Assembly: GCA_026122225.1 (NCBI GenBank)
Contig: JANEZZ010002683.1
Span: 310,001-374,000, forward strand
DNA length: 64,000 nt
Source: Heloderma charlesbogerti
Taxonomy: Eukaryota > Chordata > Lepidosauria > Squamata > Helodermatidae
Direction: 5' to 3'
Within the stretch, counting starts at the first letter, position 1. Each line of letters opens with the position of its first letter. A program made the translations under genes and the position numbers. Of this stretch, positions 33,031 through 44,843 are shown piece by piece. The notes under the pieces were generated by a model that had not been told where the DNA came from, did not search any database, and saw only the letters and a list, made by a program, of their open reading frames with translations.

Positions 33031-34680
33031 TAAAGTAGACACTCCCCGCTAAAACGGGGAGGCTCTGGGTCCTGATATTGCTTACTCATGGGGTAATGGG
33101 GTTAAAGCAATCTTGTTGTCAAGAAGGGGGAAACACGGTCTTCAGGACTTCTCTAGGGGCAGAATATTATAAGTCCATGAAGTCTATTACTTGCTTAGGA
33201 AAAAAGGTTTTCGAAATACAGTTAACCTATTAACCTACACCTATTATATTGGTACTCGGAGAAGCCAACTACCGCTGGGGGCCAAAGTTTGTCTCACAAA
33301 GGGAGGGCAGTGGGGATTAGATCGCTGGAGCCTGCCACGGGTCCATCAGACTATTAAGCAAATAGTGAAGCAAGCCAGGTTAACCCCTGCAACCCCACGC
33401 ACACCCTTAATAAAGATCCCAGAAATAGGGAAGCACCCCTGGAAGGCCAGATTAGGGATCCCAATAATGGAGGAAACTGATAATGTATGGCTAGAATGGG
33501 TAAAATATACCGCCAAGTCATTAAATAAGTCTGACTGTTTTATTTGTGCTGCAGGAAGATCGGTAGCAAAGGTACTGCCTTTTCCTCTAGGATGGGACAC
33601 TCCTTCTCTCCTTACTTGTGTGATCCGTTTGTTCCAGCACCCCAACGCATGGGGAGAGGAGGAGTGCCAGACCCTCAACAGATTGTACCCTCCCCTCAAA
33701 ATAGAGAATCGCGTTATACCCCCCGTGGCTTTTGTGCAGCAAAAGAATCATACTGGGTGTATACATCGAAGTTCTACAGACGCGAGTCTGTAGGAAACCT
33801 AACAGACAGATGGGGATGTGTAAATTCCACAAGCTTTAAGAATAATTCTCTCTCATTCTCATGGGCTGACCTCTGGTGGTATTGTGGGGGTCTAGAGCTT
33901 TATGAAGTGTTGCCCTCCAATTGGTCAGGAGTCTGTGGGCTAGTTCAGCTGGCAGTCCCCTTTTCTATTGCATACCACCCAACAAGAAGAACTGGCCGAT
34001 TTTGACAAAAACGGTCGGAAACCCCTTTTGACAGTCAAATATATATTGACTCTATAGGGGTACCCAGGGGAGTACCGGATGAATTCAAAGGGAGAAACCA
34101 AATCGCTGCCAGATTTGAGTCGACCCTATTCTGGTGGGCGACTATTAATAAAAATGTAGATTGGATCAATTACATTTATTATAATCAGCAAAGATTTATA
34201 AATTATACTCGTGATGCTGTAAAAGGACTAGCTGAGCAGCTAGATGCCACTAGTCAAATGGCATGGGAAAATTGGCGTGTTCTTGACATGATGTTAGCAG
34301 AGAAGGGAGGAGTATGTGTTATGCTAGGTGGACGGTGTTGCACCTTCATCCCCAATAACACCGCCCCAGATGGCACGGTGACGAAGGCTTTGCAAGGTCT
34401 CACCACACTATCTGAAGAGTTGGTCAAAAATTTGGGGATTAATAACCCCCCGACTGCGTGGCTAGAAAACTGGTTTGGAAAGTGGAAACACCTGGCAGCC
34501 TCGGTTCTAATCTCGCTTGTAGTAATGGTGGGGTTTTTAGTATTATTTGGTTGTTGCATTATCCCCTGCGTCAGAGGCTTATCCCAGCGATTAATTGAAA
34601 CCGCTCTGTCGAAACAGATGCTCTTGCTTTATTGTGCTGATAAAGAGACTCTGCTTTCAAACGCTTTAAGATGTGAGTAA
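33031..34680 (+). pseudogene. env: ERV env remnant (SU and TM)
   Basis: The surface subunit is in broken frames (33191-33793 and others) and contains the CXXC motif CFIC (33536-33547). The transmembrane subunit frame (34258-34680) has the CX6CC motif at 34315-34341 and a hydrophobic membrane anchor at about 34495-34570 with a short tail. CXXC plus CX6CC marks a gamma-type covalently linked Env. Frameshifts between SU and TM and a stop near 34005 show it is not a conserved intact env. Its first about 190 bases recur inside the 3' LTR. Confidence 0.85.
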
Positions 34681-34686
34681 AGACTT

Positions 34687-34698
34687 AAAGGAGGGAAT
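34687..34698 (+). promoter_or_regulatory. ERV polypurine tract
   Basis: AAAGGAGGGAA immediately before the TGTTAG start of the 3' LTR. Confidence 0.8.
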
Positions 34699-35250
34699 TG
34701 TTAGAAAAAGAGACTCCATAACTGGTTGGAGCCTCAGTCACGTAGAGCCCAAGTGGCAGGAAAAATGTAGGCGGAGAAGAAAAGAACCGCATTATGACTA
34801 ATGGCTTGGTAAGCTAATGTGCTGACTGTTTATTGGTTACTGGCTTGGTAAGCTAGTGTGCTGACTGTTTATTGGTTACTGGCTTGGTAAGCTAGTGTGC
34901 TGACTGTTTATTGGTTACTGGCAAGAACAATGGAAGTGATAAAGTATAAAAGCAATCTTGGGGTTAAAGCAATCTTGTTGTCAAGAAGGGGGAAACACGG
35001 TCTTCAGGACTTCTCTGGGGCAGAATATTATAAGTCCATGAAGTCTATTACTTGCTTAGGAAAAAAGGTTTTTGAAATACAGTTAACCTATTAACCTACA
35101 CCTATTATATTGGTACTCAGAGAATCCAACTACCGCTGGGGGCCAACTCTGCACCCGTTTTGCAAAACGACTAATAAAATAGTGTTGGATCCACTGCTGC
35201 CTGCCTGGCATCCTTTCTTTCAACCAGAAGCAAGAACTTTTTATCTAACA
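34699..35250 (+). repeat. ERV 3' LTR (552 bp) with tandem enhancer repeats and env-like insert
   Basis: Runs from TGTTAG to CTAACA (inverted ends). U3 has three 39-bp direct repeats at 34803-34919, each with ATTGG (inverted CCAAT). TATAAAA is at 34945-34951. A 188-bp segment at 34959-35146 matches env-region 33097-33285. AATAAA is at about 35174. Confidence 0.9.
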
Positions 35251-35654
35251 CTCAGAACCTGGTCTTCCATGGCATATCATATTGCTGTGCACTCACTTGC
35301 CATGTGGTTGGTTGCTGTGGACTAAACTGTATTACCCGCTGTCACAGTACCAGCTAAACCCTGGCCCATGAGTAGAAGGGAGACCAGGCCTAACAGAATA
35401 CCTCACTCCTTTCCTTTCCTGTTACTTTTCAGCTAAGACGAGGTAGAAATATTTTTTTTTTGCCAACTGCCTCCACCAAACAGCTTTAAAACCCACTGGG
35501 TCTCTTGTAGATATCTTAGGTAGTGTGAGGTTTACGTTTTAGGCATGGGGTGGATAATCCAACAAGAAAGGAGACCACTAGGTTTAAACAATAACATTTT
35601 AAAACTTTACTTTAAAAGTATTATTAGGAAAAAGCTTTTGACATCTGAATGTTA
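35251..35654. other. Sequence 3' of ERV; nothing recognised
   Basis: No element identified before the L2 copy. Confidence 0.4.
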
Positions 35655-37268
35655 ACACACAGAGAGGGAGTGGTGCCGGCCTCTTTAAAAAAGTCAGTAA
35701 TCAGACCACTCCTGAAAAAGCCTAACCTGGACCCGGAGGACGTTAACAGTTATAGGCCAGGGGCCAACATGCCCTTCCTGGGCAAGGTGCTTGAATGGAT
35801 GGTTGCAGAACAGGTCCAGGCATTGTTGAATGAAACGGATTATCTAGATCTATTTCAATCGGGCTGCAGGCCTGGTTTTGGAATGGAAACTGCCTTGGTT
35901 ACCCTGTGGGATGACCTCTGCCGGGAGAGGGACAGGGGGAGTGCGACCCTGTTGATTCTCCTGGACCTCTCAGTGGCTTTCGATACCATCGACCATGATA
36001 TCCTTCTGGATAGGTTGTCTGGGTTGGGAGTTGGTGGCACTGCACTGCAGTAGTTCCACTCCTACTTGGATGGACGATTCCGGAAGGTGGTGCTGGGGGA
36101 TTATTGCTCTGTGCCTTGGCAATTATGCCATGGGGTTCCACAGGGCTCTCTTTTATCCCCCATGCTGTTTAGCATCTACATGAAACCGCTGGGGGAGCTT
36201 ATCTGGAGGTGTGGGCTGAGGTGCCATTATTTGCGGAGGACACCCAGCTCTACCTCTCTTATCAAACTGAAGTGAGGCAGTGGCTGTTCTGAATCAGTGT
36301 CTGGGCATGGTAATGGACTGGATGAGGGCCAATAAACTGAAACTCAATCCAGACAAGATGGCGGTACTGTTAGTGGGTGGTTCGTCTGCCCGGCTAGGTG
36401 ATATTCAACCTGTTCAGGAGGGGCTTGCACTCCCCATAAAGGATCAGGTTCATAGTTTGGGGGTACTCTTGGACCCAGAACTGTCACTTGAGGCACAGAT
36501 GAACTCCATGGCACAGAGCACTTTTTATCAGCTTAGGCTGGTATATCAAGGGTGTAGTTGGTATACCACCCTTATCTGGACAGAGATAGCCTAGCTACAG
36601 TTATCTCGTCTGGATTACTGCAATGTGTTATACGTGGGGCTGCCTTTAAAAACAGTCCAGAAACTTCAGCTGGTCCAAAATGGGGCAGCAAAATTGTTAA
36701 CAGGGACTGACCAATGAGCTCATATTACACCAGTACTTTTTCAGCTGCACTGGCTGCCATTTACGGGCCCGATTCAAAGTGCTGGTATTAACATTCAAAG
36801 CCCTAAATGGCCTGGGGCCAGGTTATCTGAAGGATCACCTCCTCCCATATGTGCCTGCCCGGACCTTAAGATCATCCTCAGCGGCCCTCCTCTGTGAGCC
36901 CCTGCCAAAGGAAGTGAGGCAGGTGGCTACTAGGAGGAGAGCCTTTTCTGCAGTGGCACCCCAACTGTGGAATGAGCTCCGTAGTGAGGTTTGCCTGGCA
37001 CCTACATTGTATTCCTTCTGACACCAGGTGAAGATATTTTTATTTTCCCAGGCATTTTTAACTTTCTAGATTTTTAGCTTTGCTGATTTAAATCTGTATT
37101 TTAAATCTGTATTTTAAGTGGTGCTAGGTTTTATTCTGGTTGCATTGTTATACTGTGGTTTTAATGTTTTTATATTTTATATTGTTTTACTGTGTGCTTT
37201 TTTAGTTTTAATTTTTGTGAACCGCCCAGAGGGCTTCGGGTATTGGGCAGTACAGAAATGAAATAAAA
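35655..37268 (+). mobile_element. L2-type LINE, plus orientation
   Basis: Reverse transcriptase blocks: SVIRPLLKKPNLDPEDVNSYRP, LLDLSVAFDTIDHDILLDRL, HGVPQGSLLSPMLFSIYMK, and a thumb region MDWMRANKLKLNPDKMAVLL. The C-terminus (VLTFKALNGLGPGYLKDHL) is near 36.78 kb. The tail GAACCGCCCAGAGGGCTTCGGG then runs into an ATAATAAT-rich end. It has internal stops (for example TAG near 36051) and a frameshifted catalytic box. Over about 1 kb it is nearly identical to the inverted copy at 37.76-38.95 kb. Confidence 0.82.
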
Positions 37269-37339
37269 TAATAACATAATAATAAAACACACACACACAA
37301 ATAAAACCATAGGAGCAGAAGACTAACAAAATAACCAGT

Positions 37340-37745
37340 AGGGCCATATACGGACCCCTCACTTCACTTCAGATGTCACTTTGGACCTTCCAAAGTAGCT
37401 CCACTTTGCTTCGGACCAATTGGGAACCAACCTGCTTCACTTCGGATTCGGAACTGAAGCAAGATTTAGATATCCGAATCATTCAGATTTGACGTTTTCC
37501 CATTGACTTGCGCTGGAAGACAGAAATTGTCATTTTTTTTCCAGTTTTCATGTTAAATACATGAAATCTGGGGATCTGCCATCCCCCATGGAAGTGATCC
37601 CACCTGCCAAATTTCAGACAGTTTGGCCCAGCAGTTTTTGTGCTAGGCACAGGTGAAATTTGATTTTTTCCAACAAAAACTCTCAAAGCAAAGAGCTATA
37701 ACTTTTCACTGTTTCCACAGAATAGCATGAAATTTGACACACTGT
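37340..37745. mobile_element. hAT-like repeat fragment
   Basis: Starts TAGGGCCATATACGGACCCC, a hAT-like end, followed by TTCACTTC-rich sequence. The segment AACTCTCAAAGCAAAGAGCT at 37678-37697 recurs at 38956-38975, on the other side of the L2 copy. Confidence 0.4.
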
Positions 37746-37759
37746 GCAATCATAACACA

Positions 37760-38950
37760 TTGCAGTAATCCAGATGAGAAGTTATCAGAGCACGGATAAC
37801 TGTAGCTAGGCTATCTCTGTCCAGATAAGGGTATAGCTAGTATACCAGCCTAAGCTGATAAAAAGTGCTCCATGCCACTGAGTTCACCTGTGCCTCAACT
37901 GACAGTTCTTGGTCCAAGAGCACCCCCAAGCTATGAACCTGATCCTTTAGGGGGAGTGCAACCCCCTCCAGAATAGGTTGAATATCACCTCCCTGGCAAG
38001 AAAAAACAAGCCACTAACAGTACCCCCGTCTTGCCCAGATTGAGTTTCAGTTTATTAGCCCTCATCCAGTCCATTACCGTGCCCAGGCACTGATTCAGAA
38101 CAGCCACTGCCTCACCTGGTTTTGATGAGAAAGAGAGGTAGAGCTGGGTGCCCTCCGCATATTGATGGCACCTCAGCCCACACCTCCGGATAACCTCCCC
38201 CAGCGGTTTTATGTAGATGTTGAACAGCATAGGGGATTAAACTGAGCCCTGTGGAACCCCATGGCATAATTGCCAAGGCATGGTGCAATAATCCCCCAGC
38301 ACCACCTTCTGGAATCGTCCATCCAAGTAGGAGTGGAACCACTGCAGTGCAGTGCCACCAACTCCCAACCCAGACAACCTATCCAGAAGGATATCATGGT
38401 CGATGGTATCGAAAGCCACTGAGAGGTCCAGGAGAATCAACAGGGTCGCACTCCCCCTGTCCCTCTCCCGGCAGAGGTCATCCCACAGGGTGACCAAGGC
38501 AGTTTCCATTCCAAAACCAGGCCTGAAGCCTGACTGAAATGGATCTAGATAATCCATTTCATTCAAGAGTGCCTGGAGTTGTCCTGCAACCATCCGTTCA
38601 AGCACCTTGCCCAGGAAGGTGACATTGGCCACTGGCCTATAGTTGTTAACATCCTCTGGGTCCAGGTTAGGCTTTTTCAAGAGTGGTCTGATTACCACCT
38701 CTTTTAAAGCAGCTGGCACCACTCCCTCTCTCAAGGAGGAATTTACAATCTCCTGGACCCAGCCAGACATCCCCTCCTTGTTTGATGTAATAAGCCATGA
38801 AGGGCAAGGGTTGAGCACATAAGTGGCCGACTGGACTTGGCCAAGCACCTTGTCTGCATCTTTGGGCCTCAATCTCAGTCTTTGGTTAAATGAAATACAA
38901 TACACGTTACCTGAGAAAATACGCTGGCAGGCAAGGTGTGCTTTGTTTTC
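37760..38950 (-). mobile_element. L2-type LINE, minus orientation
   Basis: The minus-strand frame holds EVVIRPLLKKPNLDPEDVNN, LLDLSVAFDTIDHDILLDRL, WFHSYLDGRFQKVVLGDY and HGVPQGS, then PMLFNIYIKPLGEVIRRCG, and YAEGTQLYLSF where YADD would lie, followed by MRANKLKLN. Broken at about 38237 by a stop. It is sense to PCDH1. Confidence 0.82.
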
Positions 38951-39053
38951 CACATAAACTCTCAAAGCAAAGAGCTGTAACTTTTCACTGGTTGCACAGA
39001 AGTGCATGAAATCTGGGCAATGGGCAGCCCCATGCCAAGACCCTGAAGATGAG

Positions 39054-39604
39054 CTAGGGTTGGCAGAGAATTTCTCCCCGAAACTTTGGGGGGCCGAGCG
39101 CCAACGTGTTCGGCCCCCCGAACAAGTTTCGGGGAGAAATTCTCCGCACCCCCCTGCCCCCCGCACCCCCCCCCGGGACAGGACTTACCTTTCCCGAATG
39201 TCCCTCCCGGCGGCGGTTCGTCGGGTCTTCGTCAGGGGCGGGGGCGGCAGCCGATCTTTCGACCAGCTGCCGCCGCCATTCCAATAAAACTAAAAAAAAA
39301 ACCCCAACGCCCCCGTGATAGGCTACGTGACGATTTACGTAGCCTATCACGGCTGACTTTGCAGATCTAGCCGTGATAGGCTACGTTAATCGTCACGTAG
39401 CCTATCACGGGGGCGTTTTTTTTTTTTTTAACTTTTAATTTCACGGCCGGGTGAGGCGAGGTGCCTCCTCCCCGGCCTGAATTTCGGCCGGGCGAGGCGG
39501 GAAGCCTCCCCCCCCAGCCTGAACTTCAGGGGGAGAGCAGCGAAGCGCCTCCCCCCCACCGCGAAAAGCTGCGAAACCAGGTAAGTGGGTTTCGTGCACC
39601 CCTA
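39054..39604. mobile_element. Palindromic hAT-type MITE, second copy (inverted relative to the 13-kb one)
   Basis: Ends CTAGGGTTGGCAGAG and GTGCACCCCTA; flanking 8-mers AAGATGAG (39046-39053) and AAGATGAC (39605-39612) are a TSD with one change. Internal hairpins: 39066-39144 (21-bp perfect arms), 39313-39352 and 39371-39410 (16-bp perfect arms CCGTGATAGGCTACGT), the last two forming a larger inverted repeat. Consensus donors face outward at 39189/39188 (minus) and 39580/39581 (plus). A minus-strand ATGGCGGCGGCAGCT at 39279 starts the same MAAAAGRK frame as in the 13-kb copy, here stopped after 15 codons. Confidence 0.82.
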
Positions 39605-39879
39605 AAGATGACTCATATTGGGCTTGCTTTGCCACACAGTGTACTGTTGAATTTAAATAATAGATGTTATGTGTGTAGTGCTTTGCCCACTGTATTTTGA
39701 AATGTGGACATGGGTAGTGCTTTGCTTGACCACAACACAAGCGCACGCGCGCACACACACATACACGAGCAAAAAAAAGCAAAAGAAAATACAGCACTAC
39801 CTTCAAGCAAAGAAAAGGCACCAGCTGTGCCTTTGAAGATGGCAGTCTCCAGAAGATCTTAGGAACCAACTCTTATGGG

Positions 39880-41665
39880 AGAAGGTGGTCTTTCAGGTAG
39901 CCTGGTCCCAAGCCAAATAGAGCTTTATAGAATATCACCAGCACTTTGAATTCTGCCGAGAAACAAGCTGGTAGTCACTGAAGAAGCTGGTAACCACCGA
40001 GGGAAATCATGTGCTCCCTATAACCAGCCCCAGTCAATAGTCTGGTTGCAGCACTCTGGATCAGCTGAAGTTTCTGAACACTTTTCAAAGGCTACCCCAT
40101 GTAGGGACATAACTAAGGCACGTGTGATTGTGGGCAGATCAGACATCCCTAGGAACTGGTGCAGTTGGCACAACAGCCTCAGCTCTGCAAACACACTGCC
40201 AAGACCTGGGCATCCAGGATCAGGGCCAAGCCCGAGTCCAAGAGTACACCCAAACTGTGAGCCTGAGTCTTCAGAGGGAGTGTGACCCCATCCAACACAG
40301 GTTGGATCCCTACTCCCTCATCTGCCTTTTGACTGACCAAAAGAACTTCTGTCTTGTCTGGATTAAGCTTCAATTTGTTTATCTTCATCCAGTCCATTAC
40401 TGACAACAGGCACTGATTTAGAACCAGAACAGCTTCCTTGGATTTAGATAGAAAGGAGAGACAGAGTTGGGTGTTATCAGCATACTGGTGACACCGAACC
40501 CTCAAACTCCAGACAATCTCTCCCAGTGTTTTCATGTATATGTTAAACAGCAAGGGGGAGAAGATGGAACCCTGAGCAATAGCCATGGTGTCAAACAGGA
40601 ATCCCCCAGCACCACCTTCTGAGACCGCCCCTCCAAGAAGAACCGGAACCACTTATAACACTGCCTCCCAGTCCCATCTCAGTCAGAGGCCTCAGAAGGA
40701 TACCGTGGCCAATGGTATCAAAAGCTGCCAAATGGTCCAGCAGAACTAACAGGGACACATTCCCCCTGTCCAATTCCTGGTGTAGATCATCCACCAAGAT
40801 GACCAAAGCAGTCTCTGTCCCATAACCAGGCCTGATGCCAGACTGAAATAGAACTAGATAATCTGCATCATTCTGAAAACCCCTGGAGTTGAGAAGCCAC
40901 CAAATGCTCTAACACCTCCAATGGAATATTGGAGATCAGCCAGAAATTATCCAATATAGTGGGGTTCAGGGAGGGTTGTTGTTGGTGATGTTTAAACAAA
41001 TCTCTCATTTAGGCAAGATGGAGTCACACCTCTCCATAAAGAGGCATTCACCACTGCCCTTACCCATTCAGTCAGACCACCCTGGCTGCTTTTCTAAGCC
41101 AGGAATGGCAAGGGTCCAAGAGCATACTGGCGACAGGCCTATCTCTCCAAGGATCCCGTCATACTCAGGCTGTACAAACTGAAGAATCTCCATTATAATT
41201 GGCCAAGCAGGAGCCAATGTTACATCCACTGGACCTGTATCAACTATGGCATCCAGATCAGAATGGATAGGATGAATTGTATCTGCAAAGCGTCGTGCAA
41301 ATTGTTCACAGCAGGCTATGGAGTGGTCTACCTCCTCTTCTTGCAGGCCAGAGGATTATTTATTTATTTCTATACCACCCAGTAGCGAAGCTCAGTGGAT
41401 AACAGGCCTCTGACCATCTGAAAAAACTCTGCTGGGCAACTCTGCCCTCATTGCCACAGAGTAGGCTTTCAAATGAACTCTAGCCCATGTTCGATTGGAC
41501 TCATGCCAAGTTTTCCACCAGCATTGCTCTAGTTGACATCCCACTTGTGTCATTGCCTGCAGCACCCTGGAACACCAGGGGGTTCATTTGGCGCCACAGC
41601 ATGGGAGAACATGCTGAGGGGCAATCATGTCAGCCTTGGGGCCATTTCTCCATTCCAGAGATCAA
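39880..41665 (-). mobile_element. L2-type LINE, diverged, minus orientation
   Basis: Minus-strand frames include LLVLLDHLAAFDTIGHGILL, PLLFNIYMKTLGEIVW, RCHQYADNTQLCLSF (YADN in place of YADD) and MDWMKINKLKLNPDKTEVLL. The 5' part extends to about 41.66 kb without a clean frame, with a short L2-tail-like insertion (ATACCACCCAGTAGC) near 41380. Confidence 0.72.
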
Positions 41666-42109
41666 CTAGGGCTTCAACAGGCTTTTGACCTTTTGGTTTT
41701 AGTAAATACAGAATGTTTTATTAACACTATATCATCCAAACATACAAAACCAAAAGACAGTTCTCTTCGTTCACACCCTCAATTTCTTCCAGGGCTCCAC
41801 TGTCACCTTTCTAGCACGACAGTTTTATAGCAACAGTTTTCCCCTACAGAGGAGCTATAGAAAAGTGGGTACTTAGAGCTACAGGGAGATCAGAGACAGA
41901 AGAGGCTGCTGGAGAGGTGGATTTTCCAGAAAATTTTGAATTGGAGAGTTTTCCAGAAAAATTCCTATGCAGATATTTGCATAGAGTAAATTGCAGCAGA
42001 AAATTTTTGTTTACATTGGAAAATGTTCTGATGCCCTAGAGATTGATTGAATTTAGCATGTTTTTTTTACTTATATTTAGTAACCAAAACCTTTTAAAGT
42101 GGCACATTA

Positions 42110-43115
42110 TATTATTATTTACATTTCTATACCGCCCAATAGCCAGAGCTCTCTGGGTAATTTACAAAGATTAAAAACATTAAAAATACAGTATACAGAG
42201 ATTAAAAACCATTTACATAAAAACACATGAACAGGCAATATACACAAAAGAAACATATACCTAAAACAACTTCAAACAAACAATCTCAAAAGCAAACAAC
42301 CATAACCAAAAGACATTCCAGGATCGATTAAAACTTATCATATGCTGCCAAATGCCTGGGAGAAGAGAAAGGTCTTAACCTGGTGCCAAAAAGATAACAG
42401 TGTTGGCGCCAGGTGGGCCTCATCGGGGAGATCATTCCACTATTTGGGGGCCACCACCGAAAAGGCCCTCTCCCTTGTCACCGTCCTCCGAGCTTTCCTC
42501 GGTGAAGGGAGCCAGAGGAGGGCCTTAGATGTTGAGCGTAATATATGGCTAGGTTTGTGTTGGGAGAGGCACTCCATCAGGTATTGTGGCCCCAAGCTTC
42601 GTAAGGTTTTATTGGTTAAACCCAGCACCTTGAATCGGGCTCCAAAACACAGGCAGCCAGTACCGGCGGGCCAGAGTCGGTCTTATATGTTCAGACCTTC
42701 TGGTCCCTGTTATCAATCTGGCCGCTGCATTTTGCGCGAGCTGCAGTTTCTGAACTGTCTTCAAAGGCAGCCCCACATAGAGTGAATTGCATTAATCTAA
42801 CGTGGAGATTACTGAAGCATAGACAACTGAAGCCAGGTTATCCCTGTCCAGATAGTGGCATAGCTGGGCCACCAAATGAAGTTGGTAGAAGGCACTCCGT
42901 GCCACTGAGGCCACCTGAGCCTCAAGTGACAAAGATGGCTCAAGGAGAACCCCCAAGCTATGAACCTGCTCCTTCAGGGGGACTGCAACTCCATCCAGAA
43001 CAGGTTGGGCACCCTCCACCCGGTCAGAAGAACCATCCACCAACAGCATCTCAGTCTTGTCTGGATTGAGTTTCAGTTTATTAGCCCTCATCCAGTCCAT
43101 TGTCACAGCCAGGCA
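42110..43115 (-). mobile_element. L2-type LINE 3' part, minus orientation
   Basis: The tail (ATACCGCCCAATAGCC on the plus strand at about 42130) is followed on the minus strand by a C-terminal region (TRERAFSVVAPK) and MDWMRANKLKLNPDKTEMLL near 43.08 kb. 5'-truncated. Confidence 0.75.
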
Positions 43116-43194
43116 CATGGTGGTGTTTTTGTGTGTGTTCCTATACAGCACGAGTATTTGACATGAACTATTTGAGGGGGAAAATTAAAACACA

Positions 43195-44560
43195 CTTAAT
43201 GTGATCTTCAAAAAGGAGGAACCCTGAAATCAAACCCTGGAAAAATTCTGAAGCAGATTATAAAGCAACCCATCTGTAAACACCTTGAAAACAATGCAGT
43301 GATTACTCCAAGCCAACATGGATTTGTCAAGAACAAATCCTGCCAGACGAATCTGATCTCATTTTTTGATCAAGTAACCTCCCTTGTGGACTGTGGGAAT
43401 GCTGTGGACATAAGATAGCTCAACTTCAGCAAAGCTTTCGACAAAGTGCCCCATGATATCCTGATAAACAAACTAGCCAAAAGTGGGCTAGATGAAAGAA
43501 CTATCAGATGGATCCACAGTTGGCTACAGAATCGGACTGAAAGAGTGCTTATCAATGGGATCTTCTCAAACTGGGGAGAGGTAACAGACGGGATAGCGCA
43601 GGGCTCAGTCCTGGGCCCAGTGCTCTTCAACATTTTTATTAATGACTCAGATGAGGAGGTGCAGGCAATGCTGATCAGATTTGCAGATGACACAAAATTG
43701 GGCAGGATAGCTAATACCCAGGAAGACAGAAACAGAATTCAAAGTGATCTTGATAGGCTGGAGGGCTGGGCAGAAAAAACAAAATGACATTTAACAGGGA
43801 TAAATGCCAAGTTCTGCACCTAGGAAAAAGAAATCAAATACACAGTTACAAGATGGGCGATACTTCGCTCAACAACACTATAAGCAAAAAGGATCTGGGA
43901 ATTGTTGTAGATCACAAGCTGAATATGAGCCAACAATGTGATGTGGCTGCAAAAAAGGCAAATACCCTTTTCGGCTGCATTAACAGAAGTATAGCTTCCA
44001 AATCATGTGACTTACTAGTTCCCCTCTACTCAACACTGGTTAGGCCTCATCTGGAATACTGTGTTCAGTTCTGGTCACCACACTAAGAAGGATGCAGACA
44101 AACTGGGGAGGGTTCAGAGGAGGGCAATGAAGATGATCAGGGGACTGGAAACAAAGCCCTATGAGGAGAGACTGAAAGAACTGGGCATGTTTAGCCTTGA
44201 GAAGAGAAGACTGAGGGGAGATATGATAGTGCTCTTCAAGTACTTGAAAGGTTGTCACAGAGAAGAAGGCTAGGATCTCTTCTCGATCATCCCAGAATGC
44301 AGGACATGAAATAATGGGCTCAAGTTATAGGAAGCCAGATTCCGGCTGAACATCAGGAAAAGCTTCCTGACTGACTGTTAGAGCAATACGACAATGGAAC
44401 CAATTCCCTAGGGAGGTAGTGGGCTCTCCCACACTGGAGGCATTCAAAATGAAGCTGGACAGCCACTTGCCAGGGATGCTTTGACTTGGATTCCTGCACT
44501 GAGCAGGGGGTTGGACTCGATGGTCTTGTAGGCCCCTTCCAAACCTGCTATTCTATGATG
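43195..44560 (+). mobile_element. CR1 LINE, 5'-truncated
   Basis: RT segment AFDKVPHDILINKL, WIHSWLQNRTERVLING, GSVLGPVLFNIFIND, RFADDTKLGRI (catalytic FADD), DKCQVLHLGKRNQ, KDLGIVVDHKLNMSQQC and [14 protein letters not shown], then the usual C-terminal and 3' region ending CTATTCTATGATG. Frameshifts at about 43785 and 44085. Confidence 0.9.
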
Positions 44561-44843
44561 TACATGTTATATTATGTAGACATTTTTATTGGAATAATTG
44601 TAAAAATGTAAAGACAATAGCATGTACTTCCCTTATATTGCTTAAATTTAAGGGAGAAAAAAACAAAGGTACTGAAAACTGTTGACACGCTAATGAACTA
44701 CAACCCCCATGTTTTACAACAGAAATGGTGCTGCCAGCATGTTCACTTTGCAAATAGTCGGGGGAAAGAGAAGAGGTTCAGCATGCGTCTCCCATTTTCG
44801 AGGAAGCCCTCTGCTACCTGCTATTTTATTTATTATTACATTT

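Larger units (their letters stand above)
28349..35250 (+). mobile_element. Gammaretrovirus-like endogenous retrovirus, degenerate (6.9 kb)
   Basis: The order is truncated 5' LTR, tRNA-His-type PBS, gag, TAG, pro, pol, env, polypurine tract, 3' LTR. Gag capsid, RT and Env all look gammaretroviral. Every gene carries stops, frameshifts or deletions, and most of RNase H and integrase is missing, so the provirus is dead. It lies antisense to PCDH1 in presumed intron 1. No TSD is visible because the 5' LTR start is missing. Confidence 0.93.

Noticed and set aside
34258..34680. A conserved, domesticated retroviral envelope (syncytin-like)
   Set aside because: The TM frame is open, but the SU is split by frameshifts and stops, and no continuous env frame exists.
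34803..34919. CRISPR-like or satellite array
   Set aside because: The three 39-bp units are contiguous with no spacers and sit in a retroviral U3, in a vertebrate genome.
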